Below the pieces are notes generated by a model, which saw only the letters and a list, made by a program, of their open reading frames with translations, did not search any database and was not told the DNA's origin. This document shows positions 7,967-13,946 of a stretch of DNA of 25,738 bases, one piece after another. Position 1 is the stretch's first letter; each line of letters opens with the position of its first letter. This DNA is from a virus. The DNA is taken from positions 1 to 25,738 of the IMG/VR virus record IMGVR_UViG_3300033977_000265; one strand, given 5' to 3'. The translations under genes and the position numbers were made by a program.

Positions 7967-9154
7967 TTAAAAACTCTTGGAGGAGCGCTTGCCTGCTCGC
8001 TTCAAGCTGAGGGAAACCGCAACAGTTGTTATCAATGTCATTGCTAATAATAGAACCGGGGCGTTGAACTCGGGTATTGACTTCAAAGGTGCCACAGAGG
8101 GAAGAGATGAGTCTGAAATAACTAAGATTGTTGAGTCTCTAGTTATAGTGAAGAGTTCTCCCTTGCCGGAATCAAAAACTGACATTCCCAGATAAGACCC
8201 AACAGTAAAGTTCTCAATCACCTTGTTAGTGCTGTCAGATATTATCGACATTGTGTTGTCACCTGTGTTTCCAACGAATATTACGCCTTTGTTTGAATCA
8301 TAAGTTGCTTGTATAGGTAGGTTTCCAACAGGAATGGTTGCGACTTGAGAGTTAGTTCTGTCTGATACAGCTATAACTGTGTTATTACCTGGGCTTGGCA
8401 AATATAATTCTCCTGTTCGAGAGTCAAATGCTGCATCCGGAGTGACATTGTCACTTATAGGTATGGTTGCAACAGTAGAATAATTGGTATCGGAAATTAC
8501 CGATAGAAAATTAGCTGGATTGCCTCCCGGTTTGCCTCCATTTTCCTGCTCATATATTACAAATATTTCCCCTTTGTCTCGGTCATAGATCAATCCTGAA
8601 GGACCTGGATTGTTCCCCAATGATAAAGACCTGATAATGCTGTTGGCACTATCGGAAATTACTGTCACAACCCCGGTGAAAAAATCCCATAACCATATTT
8701 CCCCTTTCCCGGAATCATAAATTAAACCCCCCATAGCTCCTCCATAATTAGGATTTCCTGTAAAGTTAAGGGTTGCAAGTAGAGTATTCGTTCGGTCCGA
8801 AATGACCGAAACCGTGCTATACCCATTAATCGTAAACATCTCATTCTTCCCAGAGTCATACGCCAGATTTGTCGGGCCCTCTTCTACGGTCACAGTTGAG
8901 ACCAACGAGTTATTGGCGTCAGAAATTACTGAGACTGACTCCGAAGGTATAGAAACATTCATTCCCATCTCGTTTATGTAAGGTATAAGACTGGTTGCCC
9001 ATATCTCACCCTTGCCAGAATCATAAGCAATCTCGACAGCATTCATAGAGATTTTGGCGGTTACTTCAATAGCATGAACCGAATTGGCACCCAACAACGC
9101 AAGAATTAACGTCAATAGTCCCAAAGCAAGGAAGAATTTCTTTGTACTTTTCAT
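7967..9154 (-). CDS. Secreted seven-bladed YVTN beta-propeller with C-terminal membrane anchor
   Basis: The 395-aa protein has a signal peptide (KKFFLALGLLTLILALLGA, cleavage near VHA). It then has seven repeats of the form YDSGKGEI(W/F)...VSVISD..NS.VATI; I count seven YDSGKGE-type segments, giving a seven-bladed propeller. A C-terminal anchor follows: SIPEF, a hydrophobic helix (PVLLLAMTLITTVAVSLSL) and a Lys/Arg tail. YVTN propellers are common in archaeal cell-surface proteins and adhesins. The PEF-helix-basic ending resembles archaeosortase-type sorting signals. It overlaps the upstream secreted gene by ATGA, so the two are coexpressed. Nothing resembles a virion protein. It is probably displayed on the host surface, possibly to change adhesion or block superinfection (inference). 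Confidence 0.85.
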   Translation of the reverse strand: MKSTKKFFLALGLLTLILALLGANSVHAIEVTAKISMNAVEIAYDSGKGEIWATSLIPYINEMGMNVSIPSESVSVISDANNSLVSTVTVEEGPTNLAYDSGKNEMFTINGYSTVSVISDRTNTLLATLNFTGNPNYGGAMGGLIYDSGKGEIWLWDFFTGVVTVISDSANSIIRSLSLGNNPGPSGLIYDRDKGEIFVIYEQENGGKPGGNPANFLSVISDTNYSTVATIPISDNVTPDAAFDSRTGELYLPSPGNNTVIAVSDRTNSQVATIPVGNLPIQATYDSNKGVIFVGNTGDNTMSIISDSTNKVIENFTVGSYLGMSVFDSGKGELFTITRDSTILVISDSSLPSVAPLKSIPEFNAPVLLLAMTLITTVAVSLSLKRAGKRSSKSF

Positions 9155-10119
9155 GGAATCGGGTTCCTCTTTAGCCTGAAATGCACAAGACTAGCCATAC
9201 CAACTCCAGCTAGTGCAAGAACTATAAGAAAGCCTGAAATACTGAATTCGGGCACAGTCGGCGTTGCAGGCACTGAGGAGGCTTGTGATGCTAAGTCCGT
9301 GGGCGGATAGAATAGGTTCGTCTCTGGCAATAGGGATGCGGGCACCATTTGGTTGAAGAGGAAGCCGTTTCCGTACTCACTCAGGCCTGCCGTAGCCACT
9401 GCGAATGGCGCTGTATCATTGTACAGGGTAAATGAACTGTTAGTTATGGTCTCGTAGCCTATCCTGTAAACAGTGACAGTGACGGATTTCGGTTTGCCGC
9501 CGCTCCACACTCCGAGAGCACGCGCAGGCGGATTCTCTGAAATGAAGGCTATTGAGCCAATATGCGGGCTGAGAACCGAAGTGCCTGCCGTCCAGTTGTC
9601 GCTGAAGCTGCCGCTAAGTGAGCTGTAAATGTTAATGTTTGCTAGTTCATTCACGTCATTAACAGAGTTTTCTTCATGCGAGAAAGCCGCTACGTCCGTA
9701 TAATTGGTTCCGATAAAATAAGCATAATACTCTGTTTGTCCCACATCCTTGGTTATTTTGACTCCGTACAGCTCGACGATGGCGTCGCAGCCCGTGATTT
9801 GAACGCTTGGCAAGCGTGTAAAATTCAAAAAAACCACGGACGCCGTTTCGTTGCCAGGTATGTCCCCGTAGTAAGCGTATGCCACGTTGACTTTGAACTG
9901 TGAAGCGGAAGAGGCTTCATACACGGGCGCCGTTAGAAATGGGTATCCGCTGTTTGACTGCCCAGAAGATTGAGCTGAAGCCTCAGTAAGGAATACAGCA
10001 AGTACAATTACAACAACGATGACAGCGAATGCTGAAAGATGTTTTGCATGCGCCATAACGCGCCCGCTGTCTAGCAATGAGTGCTTAAAAGGTTTGGCTT
10101 TTCCTGCGCGTGGCAACAT
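9151..10119 (-). CDS. Secreted surface protein with PEF-type C-terminal anchor
   Basis: A 322-aa protein. It begins MLPRAGKAKP, but the second ATG (10056), giving MAHAKHLSAFAVIVVVIVLA, makes a neater signal peptide ending near ASAQ. The first ATG has a GAGG just upstream. The mature part is beta-rich with several NxT/S sites and no recognised domain. It ends TPTVPEFSISGFLIVLALAG, then LVHFRLKR, matching the anchor of its downstream partner. It overlaps that partner's ATG. It is preceded by its own promoter-like sequence and two overlapping inverted repeats rather than being fused into the tail operon. It is likely host-derived cargo expressed from an integrated genome. Confidence 0.75.
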   Translation of the reverse strand: MLPRAGKAKPFKHSLLDSGRVMAHAKHLSAFAVIVVVIVLAVFLTEASAQSSGQSNSGYPFLTAPVYEASSASQFKVNVAYAYYGDIPGNETASVVFLNFTRLPSVQITGCDAIVELYGVKITKDVGQTEYYAYFIGTNYTDVAAFSHEENSVNDVNELANINIYSSLSGSFSDNWTAGTSVLSPHIGSIAFISENPPARALGVWSGGKPKSVTVTVYRIGYETITNSSFTLYNDTAPFAVATAGLSEYGNGFLFNQMVPASLLPETNLFYPPTDLASQASSVPATPTVPEFSISGFLIVLALAGVGMASLVHFRLKRNPIP

Positions 10120-10166
10120 TGCCTCAAGTGATTCCTCTGATTTCTTCAGCTTATCCCCTAAGTACG

Positions 10167-10176
10167 ATTTAATAAA
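10167..10176 (-). promoter_or_regulatory. TATA-like box for the secreted-protein pair
   Basis: The minus strand reads TTTATTAAAT about 53 bases before the ATG at 10119. That would place transcription start near 10146 and leave a leader carrying GAGG. It lies just downstream of paired inverted repeats, which strengthens the promoter reading. Confidence 0.4.
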
Positions 10177-10195
10177 TGATATTTAGTTCTATTTA

Positions 10196-10222
10196 TGGAA
10201 CAAGCTGTTCCAATTTTGGAAC
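10196..10222. repeat. Two overlapping inverted repeats sharing one half-site (operator candidate)
   Basis: TGGAACA-AGC-TGTTCCA (10196-10212) and GTTCCAA-TT-TTGGAAC (10207-10222) are both perfect in the arms and share the central GTTCC. This gives three alternating GGAAC/GTTCC half-sites in 27 bases. The element lies about 20 bases upstream of the TATA-like box of the secreted-protein pair, an activator-like position. Confidence 0.5.
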
Positions 10223-10260
10223 GCAATCAAGTCTTAAACTGTGTCTAACCTTAAGTCGAA

Positions 10261-10805
10261 CTATGGGTTCTCAAGCTTCCGAATCAGCTTAATTCCTTCA
10301 AGAAGGGTCTGGATTTGAAGACGCGAAAGCCTTCCAGCTTTAATCAGGTCATACGCTGGGTAGAAATGGCAGATCAATATTAGGCTTTGAAGTTCGCCGG
10401 AGTTGTTGAACCAGGCTTCAACGTCTTCCTGGCTGGCAAAAAACTCGCGTTCAAAACCGTTTCCTGCAAGACGCGTGACACATCATAAGGTAAAGCCTTA
10501 AGCTTTTCAAGAGTGATCTCTGAATCTGCAACTGCCAAGGACCTGAACAGTGCTTGCAGGTTTCTTTCCCTGGCATCATCAGGGTATTTCTTCGCAATCT
10601 CACTAATATCTGCCTCAGACAATAGCACATAACGGACTTCACCGAGGCCTTCAACGAAGACACTACGCAAATCTTTTGCTTGTCTTAGCACATCGTTGAT
10701 GCTGAATTTGCCAAGGCGCTCCCGCATCTTAACCTCATACTCTTCCATCTGCTTCTTGAGACGTTCAAAGCCTTCCTGGTCGAATTTCTCTTCTGGTTGA
10801 CTCAA
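10261..10805 (-). CDS. Frameshifted tail assembly chaperone (gpGT-like, 181 aa)
   Basis: A -1 slip at the T TTT TTG site (10437-10443) moves ribosomes from the 141-codon frame into a second frame that stays open for 58 more codons to TAG at 10261. The predicted product shares its first 123 residues with the short form. It then continues ASQEDVEAWFNNSGELQSLI and ends in an amphipathic helix (LQIQTLLEGIKLIRKLENP). The extension has normal coding composition and no start codon of its own, so it can hardly be expressed otherwise. In lambda and many tailed phages the G/GT pair is made the same way and loads the tape measure protein for tail tube assembly. Position after the major tail protein fits. 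A simple indel in a broken gene is the alternative. Confidence 0.75.
10380..10805 (-). CDS. Tail assembly chaperone, unshifted form (gpG-like, 141 aa)
   Basis: The gene begins with TTG, preceded at good spacing by AGGAG (in ACAGGAGAAATAAAATTTG). The product is helical and acidic to mixed. It starts with a coiled-coil-like segment (EGFERLKKQMEEYEVKMRER), then has VFVEGLGEVRYVLLSEADI and a second helical region. After the slippery site the zero frame adds only 19 residues (LPARKTLKPGSTTPANFKA) before TAA. It follows the major tail protein gene with a 146-base gap. I assign the role from position and frameshift architecture rather than from sequence identity, since these chaperones are poorly conserved. 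Confidence 0.75.
   Translation of the reverse strand: MSQPEEKFDQEGFERLKKQMEEYEVKMRERLGKFSINDVLRQAKDLRSVFVEGLGEVRYVLLSEADISEIAKKYPDDARERNLQALFRSLAVADSEITLEKLKALPYDVSRVLQETVLNASFLPARKTLKPGSTTPANFKA
10409..10443 (-). promoter_or_regulatory. Programmed -1 ribosomal frameshift site with downstream stem
   Basis: On the minus strand the zero frame reads AGT TTT TTG, so the heptamer T TTT TTG permits perfect re-pairing of the P-site tRNA and standard A-site re-pairing (TTT TTT). Two to four bases later AGCCAGG can pair with CCTGGTT across a 12-base loop: 7 bp including one G-U, or 5 strong pairs without the ends. Slippery heptamer plus stem is the usual arrangement for -1 frameshifting. Confidence 0.75.
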
Positions 10806-10912
10806 ATTTTATTTCTCCTGTAACTTTTGAGCCACTTCGCAGCTCCAACGTGATGACCGAGAAAGGAAAGGCGATAATCGCGTTGCTGCGCAACAAGTGA
10901 GTGCTCAGTTAC

Positions 10913-10945
10913 CGTCAAAAACTGGAAACAAAAATGGGAAAAGAA
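10913..10945 (-). terminator. T-rich attenuator-like tract after the major tail protein gene
   Basis: Directly after the major tail protein stop, the minus strand has TTCTTTT, ATTTTTG and AGTTTTTG within about 35 bases. Archaeal RNA polymerase terminates at such T-runs. Partial termination here would let the tail tube protein be made in excess over downstream genes. Confidence 0.35.
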
Positions 10946-10951
10946 CGGCGC

Positions 10952-11362
10952 TTAGAATGTGCCAACCGCAACTGATGTTGCCTTAGCTGAGAAGCTGTCG
11001 CTGACCGCGCTTTTAGCATCCCACTTCAGGTCGAACTGCGTGATGATGCAGTTGCTGAAAGTGTACTTCGGAGCGCCTGAACCCGTTGTTGCGCCTTTCG
11101 GGGCAATGATAATAGTTACTGCAGTGCCGGAAGCAATCGCGTCAGACAACGCGGTGTTATCAGTCCACAACTGCTCAGCCTTGATCTCATAATGCTGATT
11201 CGTAGCTGCCAAAAGCACCGGCTGATTTGGATTAGTGCCGCCAGTAGCAAATTCTTCAACAGTATCATTCTTAATGCTGAAACTAGCGTTCTTCAGGTTA
11301 GCCACTGCTGTACCAGCAATTTGAACCACGCCGTTAATGCCTACGCCAAGAAAAGTACTCAT
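10952..11362 (-). CDS. Major tail (tube) protein
   Basis: The 136-aa product starts MSTFLGVGINGVVQIAG and is almost all beta strand. It includes NASFSIKNDTVEEFATGG, QPVLLAATNQHYEIKAEQLW and a C-terminal FDLKWDAKSAVSDSFSAKA. The N-terminal 'G.v.iaG..va.l.nasfsi' pattern followed by a strand-loop-strand is typical of small siphovirus tube subunits. It has the best ribosome binding site of the tail module (GGAGGTGA, about 10 bases from the ATG), as expected for an abundant protein. It is followed by T-tracts and then the frameshifting chaperone, the standard order. The family call is from pattern and position. Confidence 0.75.
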   Translation of the reverse strand: MSTFLGVGINGVVQIAGTAVANLKNASFSIKNDTVEEFATGGTNPNQPVLLAATNQHYEIKAEQLWTDNTALSDAIASGTAVTIIIAPKGATTGSGAPKYTFSNCIITQFDLKWDAKSAVSDSFSAKATSVAVGTF

Positions 11363-11389
11363 CTTTCACGTTCACCTCCAACTTTTTGG

Positions 11390-11512
11390 TTAATCAATTA
11401 AATGGACGGTGCCGTCTGGGCAGTACACTTTATCGCCCTTCACCGCTTTCTTAAACCGCAATTTGCACTGATACAAAGAAAGAGCACAACCGTCGCAATC
11501 ACGTGACAACAT
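11390..11512 (-). CDS. 40-aa cysteine-containing microprotein (zinc-knuckle candidate)
   Basis: The frame runs from ATG to TAA as MLSRDCDGCALSLYQC, KLRFKKAVKGDKVY, CPDGTVHLID. Four cysteines (C6, C9, C16, C31) include one CxxC pair, so one zinc ion could be bound. It fits exactly into the gap between the gp10-like gene (18 bases upstream) and the major tail protein gene (28 bases downstream). That position in a packed operon supports it being real. Function is unknown. A tail-completion or regulatory role is possible. Confidence 0.6.
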   Translation of the reverse strand: MLSRDCDGCALSLYQCKLRFKKAVKGDKVYCPDGTVHLID

Positions 11513-11530
11513 ACTCAAATTTCACCCGAA

Positions 11531-11899
11531 CTATCCGAAATACGCTTCCTGGAGCTGCTGCAAAGCCCCAGCAACCTCTGAAGCAAACGCGTTTTGGTAC
11601 TGCTGCAAAGCTCTAGTCATAAACAGCCTTGCAGACATGCGCCGGGTGCCAAACTCGACGTAAGCAGCGTAGGGCGCATTCGCGTAGAATGTGATGCTGA
11701 AATTGCTGTTCTGCCGCACCCCTAAAGTGCTCTTCAGAAAGCCTGTGCGAACAGGTACAAGCACGTTACTCAGTTGCAGCATCTGCTGCTGGGCCACACG
11801 CATAAGAGCAGCGCCGACAGCCTCAGGGTAATCCCCCATAAGCTGCTGAAGAGCAACTGTAAGGCCTTGTTCAAGAGTCACTTGAATGCTAACGCTCAC
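11531..11899 (-). CDS. HK97-gp10-like head-tail joining / tail completion protein
   Basis: This 122-aa protein has the typical gp10-like layout: an N-terminal helix (TVALQQLMGDYPEAVGAALM), then VLVPVRTGFLKSTLGVRQN and YANAPYAAYVEFGTRRM. This is the 'p..TG.Lr.S......n...YA.yvEfGT..m.ar.f' signature of the family. It ends in a helical tail. It starts with GTG overlapping the previous gene's TGA, showing translational coupling with the tail-terminator candidate. In HK97-type phages this gene lies between the adaptor and the tail tube genes, as here. Confidence 0.85.
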   Translation of the reverse strand: MSVSIQVTLEQGLTVALQQLMGDYPEAVGAALMRVAQQQMLQLSNVLVPVRTGFLKSTLGVRQNSNFSITFYANAPYAAYVEFGTRRMSARLFMTRALQQYQNAFASEVAGALQQLQEAYFG

Positions 11900-12378
11900 T
11901 GCGGCAGCACCTCAAAGTTGCTGACAACCACTTTGAAGCTCTCACGCTGGATCTGAGGTAGCTCACCGCGGACATATTCTCCGTCGACTGAAATGCTGTC
12001 AGCTCCAAGCAATGATACGCCTGTCTGCTGCTGGATCCCGTGGATAACCGCGAGGATCAGTTGCCGAACGGCTTCTCGAGTGCCGATGCAACTGTCTGTC
12101 CCGCCTAAAATTGCCGTGTGCAAGATCACGTCGATTACAACGGTTTCGTGGATAAAATTGGTCTGAGCCGAAAGAACCTCTATTGACACGGGGTTAGTCG
12201 GGTTATACGTGCTGATAATCGCTTTCTGGCTCACTTGCTCAACTGAGTTCATGGTTTCAAACTTGTCATGGCTCCAGCAGACATCCGTCACTTGCAGGCC
12301 TGTGCTCTCGCTATTCCAACTAGCCTGGAGCAAGTTGCTTATTTTCTCTGGAAACGTGTTACTTGGCGGACTTGACAT
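11896..12378 (-). CDS. Tail terminator / tail completion protein candidate
   Basis: I start it at ATG 12378 (MSSPPSNTFPEKISNLL), which has AGGAG about 10 bases upstream. Upstream in-frame starts at 12396 and 12408 (GTG) are possible and give up to 170 aa. The protein begins with an amphipathic helix (FPEKISNLLQASW), then beta strands (IVIDVILHTAIL-type segments) and a helix (REAVRQLILAVIHGIQQQTG). It ends with a strand (RESFKVVVSNFEVLP). This alpha/beta layout and the position just before the gp10-like gene match tail terminator (gpU-like) proteins. Sequence similarity is not strong enough for certainty. It is coupled to the downstream gene by a GTGA overlap. Confidence 0.55.
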   Translation of the reverse strand: MSSPPSNTFPEKISNLLQASWNSESTGLQVTDVCWSHDKFETMNSVEQVSQKAIISTYNPTNPVSIEVLSAQTNFIHETVVIDVILHTAILGGTDSCIGTREAVRQLILAVIHGIQQQTGVSLLGADSISVDGEYVRGELPQIQRESFKVVVSNFEVLPQ

Positions 12379-12487
12379 TCTTCTCTGACTCCTCATCTCG
12401 CGTAGCACACATACAAGCAGGACGCGCGTAACATTCCTTGCAGTCGGTGATTTTAAGCTCAGTGGTACCCCAATAACAAGGAATCAT
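12359..12487 (-). CDS. 42-aa cysteine-rich microprotein
   Basis: The ATG frame encodes MIPCYWGTTELKITDC, then KECYARPACMCATRD and a charged tail ending VKSAK. Cysteines at 4, 16, 19, 25 and 27 include CxxC and CxC pairs, so a small zinc site is plausible. It overlaps the start of the tail-terminator candidate by 20 bases in another frame, as is common for coupled viral genes. A GTG 15 bases further upstream is an alternative start. Confidence 0.5.
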   Translation of the reverse strand: MIPCYWGTTELKITDCKECYARPACMCATRDEESEKNVKSAK

Positions 12488-12553
12488 AACTTTGCTTTTT
12501 CACCCCTGCGCAGAATGAAACTGCAACACAGCATCACGGAAGGGCGGTGGCCG

Positions 12554-12750
12554 CTACCTGGCCGATTTTTTCATGCTTTTCATGTTAGCTTGGCTAAGCT
12601 TCTCAATCTTAAGCGGTCTGCTACTGCCGTCCTTGAAGGCGCCATCAGGATGTAACTTACGATTTTCTATCCACTGTTCAAGCGAGGACCCTAAAGCTTT
12701 TTCTCTTCGACGATACTGTTAAGTCTTCTGTCATGACTTTTTCTTGCCAT
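12554..12750 (-). pseudogene. Frameshifted small gene next to the Fic cassette
   Basis: Starting six bases after the Fic stop, ATG opens MARKSHDRRLNSIVEEKKL and stops. The -1 frame from the AAAAA run continues as ALGSSLEQWIENRKLHPDGA, then FKDGSSRPLKIEKL and SQANMKSMKKSAR to a stop at 12554. The second part reads like genuine basic protein but has no start codon of its own. Joined, they make about 65 aa. The local sequence G AAA AAG is a poor slippery heptamer, so mutation or a sequencing indel is more likely than programmed frameshifting. I do not recognise the product. Confidence 0.45.
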
Positions 12751-12756
12751 TTCTTC

Positions 12757-13350
12757 TTAATCTTTCTTCACGCATTTTATAGATAAAGAAATGTATGGCA
12801 TCATGCGTAGAAGAAAAGTCTTTGTAGCAAGAACAGGGACTCTTTGTTTGAGAGGAATCCTGGAAATAGGGTACTCTTTAATATCCGACCTACAGAGAAC
12901 ATTATTCAGCACAGTTATGGGTGTTCTGACAGTGTTCTTAACTATCCAGGATAGAATATCATTTAGTGAGTGTTGGTTCAGAGCAATCTCAATAGTGTAT
13001 TCGTCAGCATTGTAGGGAATCACAAACCTGTAGCCATTCCAATGAAGATAGAAGTTTGTTGCCAGTAGAGCTGATCGTTTGTTTCCATCAACAAAGGGAT
13101 GAAAGACAATGATAGAGTGCATAAGAATCGTGGCTCTCTGCAATATGTGAGGGTAAAGAGCTTTCCCACCTATTGTCGTTCTGGGTCTTTGAACACACGC
13201 ACTTAACATGCTCGGGTCATAATCCAAAACAATAGGAAAACCAGAAACTATGGGGCGTTCTGTATTTTTATAAAGTTCAATCAGAACATCATATAAAGTT
13301 CTGAGCCATTCTTCATCGATAGGAATTTCGTCAGTGAGCTTGGGAGCCAT
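12757..13350 (-). CDS. Fic/Doc-family toxin
   Basis: A 197-aa protein. Its active-site loop HPFVDGNKRSA (residues 84-94) is the Fic/Doc signature. A preceding helix (LQRATILMHSIIVF) and a following helix (LATNFYLHWNGYRF) complete the fold, and the N-terminal phrase RPIVSGFPIVLDYDPSML resembles Doc. The GN is followed by K rather than G, as in P1 Doc, which phosphorylates elongation factor Tu instead of transferring AMP. By analogy the target here could be the archaeal elongation factor (inference). A 50-aa gene 27 bases upstream is the presumed antitoxin. The pair sits inside the structural gene module in the same orientation and is probably an addiction or anti-competitor cassette. Confidence 0.85.
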   Translation of the reverse strand: MAPKLTDEIPIDEEWLRTLYDVLIELYKNTERPIVSGFPIVLDYDPSMLSACVQRPRTTIGGKALYPHILQRATILMHSIIVFHPFVDGNKRSALLATNFYLHWNGYRFVIPYNADEYTIEIALNQHSLNDILSWIVKNTVRTPITVLNNVLCRSDIKEYPISRIPLKQRVPVLATKTFLLRMMPYISLSIKCVKKD

Positions 13351-13377
13351 AGAAAAGAAGGTAGGGGCTTTAGCTTT

Positions 13378-13530
13378 TTAGCTTTTGGCTAGGTTGTCAA
13401 AGACTTTTTTGTTTTGCTTGATTATGTTAGCCACTGATTTCTGCAAGTCATTTTTTCCAGCATCTGTACTTACATCTGTGCAAGTAAATTTAGACATTTG
13501 TACTACAACCTCGCGCTTTCTTTTACCCAT
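13378..13530 (-). CDS. Probable antitoxin of the Fic/Doc pair (50 aa)
   Basis: The ATG frame encodes a small basic protein that starts MGKRKREVVVQMSKFTCTD. It ends in a helix (LQKSVANIIKQNKKVFDNLA) and stops 27 bases before the toxin ATG. AGGAG lies 8 bases before the start. Size, position ahead of the toxin and shared orientation support the antitoxin call. The sequence is not recognisably Phd, and I cannot see the (S/T)xxxE(G/N) inhibitory helix of class I Fic antitoxins, so it may belong to a separate archaeal antitoxin family. Confidence 0.65.
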   Translation of the reverse strand: MGKRKREVVVQMSKFTCTDVSTDAGKNDLQKSVANIIKQNKKVFDNLAKS

Positions 13531-13538
13531 ATTGTTTT

Positions 13539-13611
13539 CTCCTAGTATATATCGTTAACTCAAGAACATCGTATTTCCCAATTATCAATTATGAAAGGAA
13601 AATATTAATAC
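13539..13611 (-). promoter_or_regulatory. Promoter region and Shine-Dalgarno of the toxin-antitoxin pair
   Basis: AGGAG at 13539-13543 is well spaced from the antitoxin ATG. ATATATAC at 13545-13552 looks like a TATA box but is too close to the start to serve it. GTATTAATATTTT at about 13600-13611 is better placed and gives a leader of about 50 bases. Confidence 0.4.
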
Positions 13612-13799
13612 AAAATCAGTATTGGTGCCTTTTAGATTTTTGTTGTCGTATACTGCCTATAATAACTTTGATGATATCGCGCGCATCCATGCGGAAAAAG
13701 CCTCAAGATTTAGAGCATGTCATTTTCAATTTGGTCAACTCTATCTTGGAGTTCCAAGTTTCCTCTCTTCGACGCTTACTCATAGCACGCACCCTAACT
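13612..13799. other. Non-coding or decayed stretch between adaptor-linked gene and toxin-antitoxin pair
   Basis: This stretch upstream of the toxin-antitoxin promoter carries no convincing gene on either strand. A plus-strand frame around 13691-13790 (KPQDLEHVIFNLVNSILEFQ) has a coding-like look but lacks a good start. It then runs antisense into the 48-aa gene, so it may be a remnant. Confidence 0.4.
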
Positions 13800-13946
13800 T
13801 TACATTGGCGTGACGACTTCAACATCATACCCAGCGTCCATAAGCCGCTTAAGCTCCGTGCTTGAAACAGTCATCTTGACGCCGTTAACCTTCGCAAGAA
13901 CGAGGTTATGATGATACAAATTTTCGAGATCGCTGCCTTGACTCAT
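13800..13946 (-). CDS. 48-aa hypothetical protein coupled to the adaptor-like gene
   Basis: Its ATG overlaps the TGA of the adaptor-like gene (ATGA). It encodes MSQGSDLENLYHHNL, then VLAKVNGVKMTVSSTEL, KRLMDAGYDVEVVTPM. Predicted structure is a short beta hairpin followed by a helix and a strand. The polished end and the tight coupling make it a credible small structural or assembly gene. No family is recognised. Confidence 0.65.
   Translation of the reverse strand: MSQGSDLENLYHHNLVLAKVNGVKMTVSSTELKRLMDAGYDVEVVTPM

Noticed and set aside
7977-8195. Plus-strand frame preceded by GGAGGAG near the propeller gene end
   Set aside because: Antisense to the C-terminal anchor of the propeller, whose repeats clearly define the coding strand.
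12554-12750. Second programmed frameshift site
   Set aside because: The local heptamer G AAA AAG does not allow normal re-pairing of the first tRNA, and no tail-chaperone context applies. Treated as a broken gene.
13668-13865. Plus-strand open frame with a helical, coding-like segment
   Set aside because: It runs antisense through the well-supported 48-aa gene, has no promoter or ribosome site, and only about 35 residues look protein-like.
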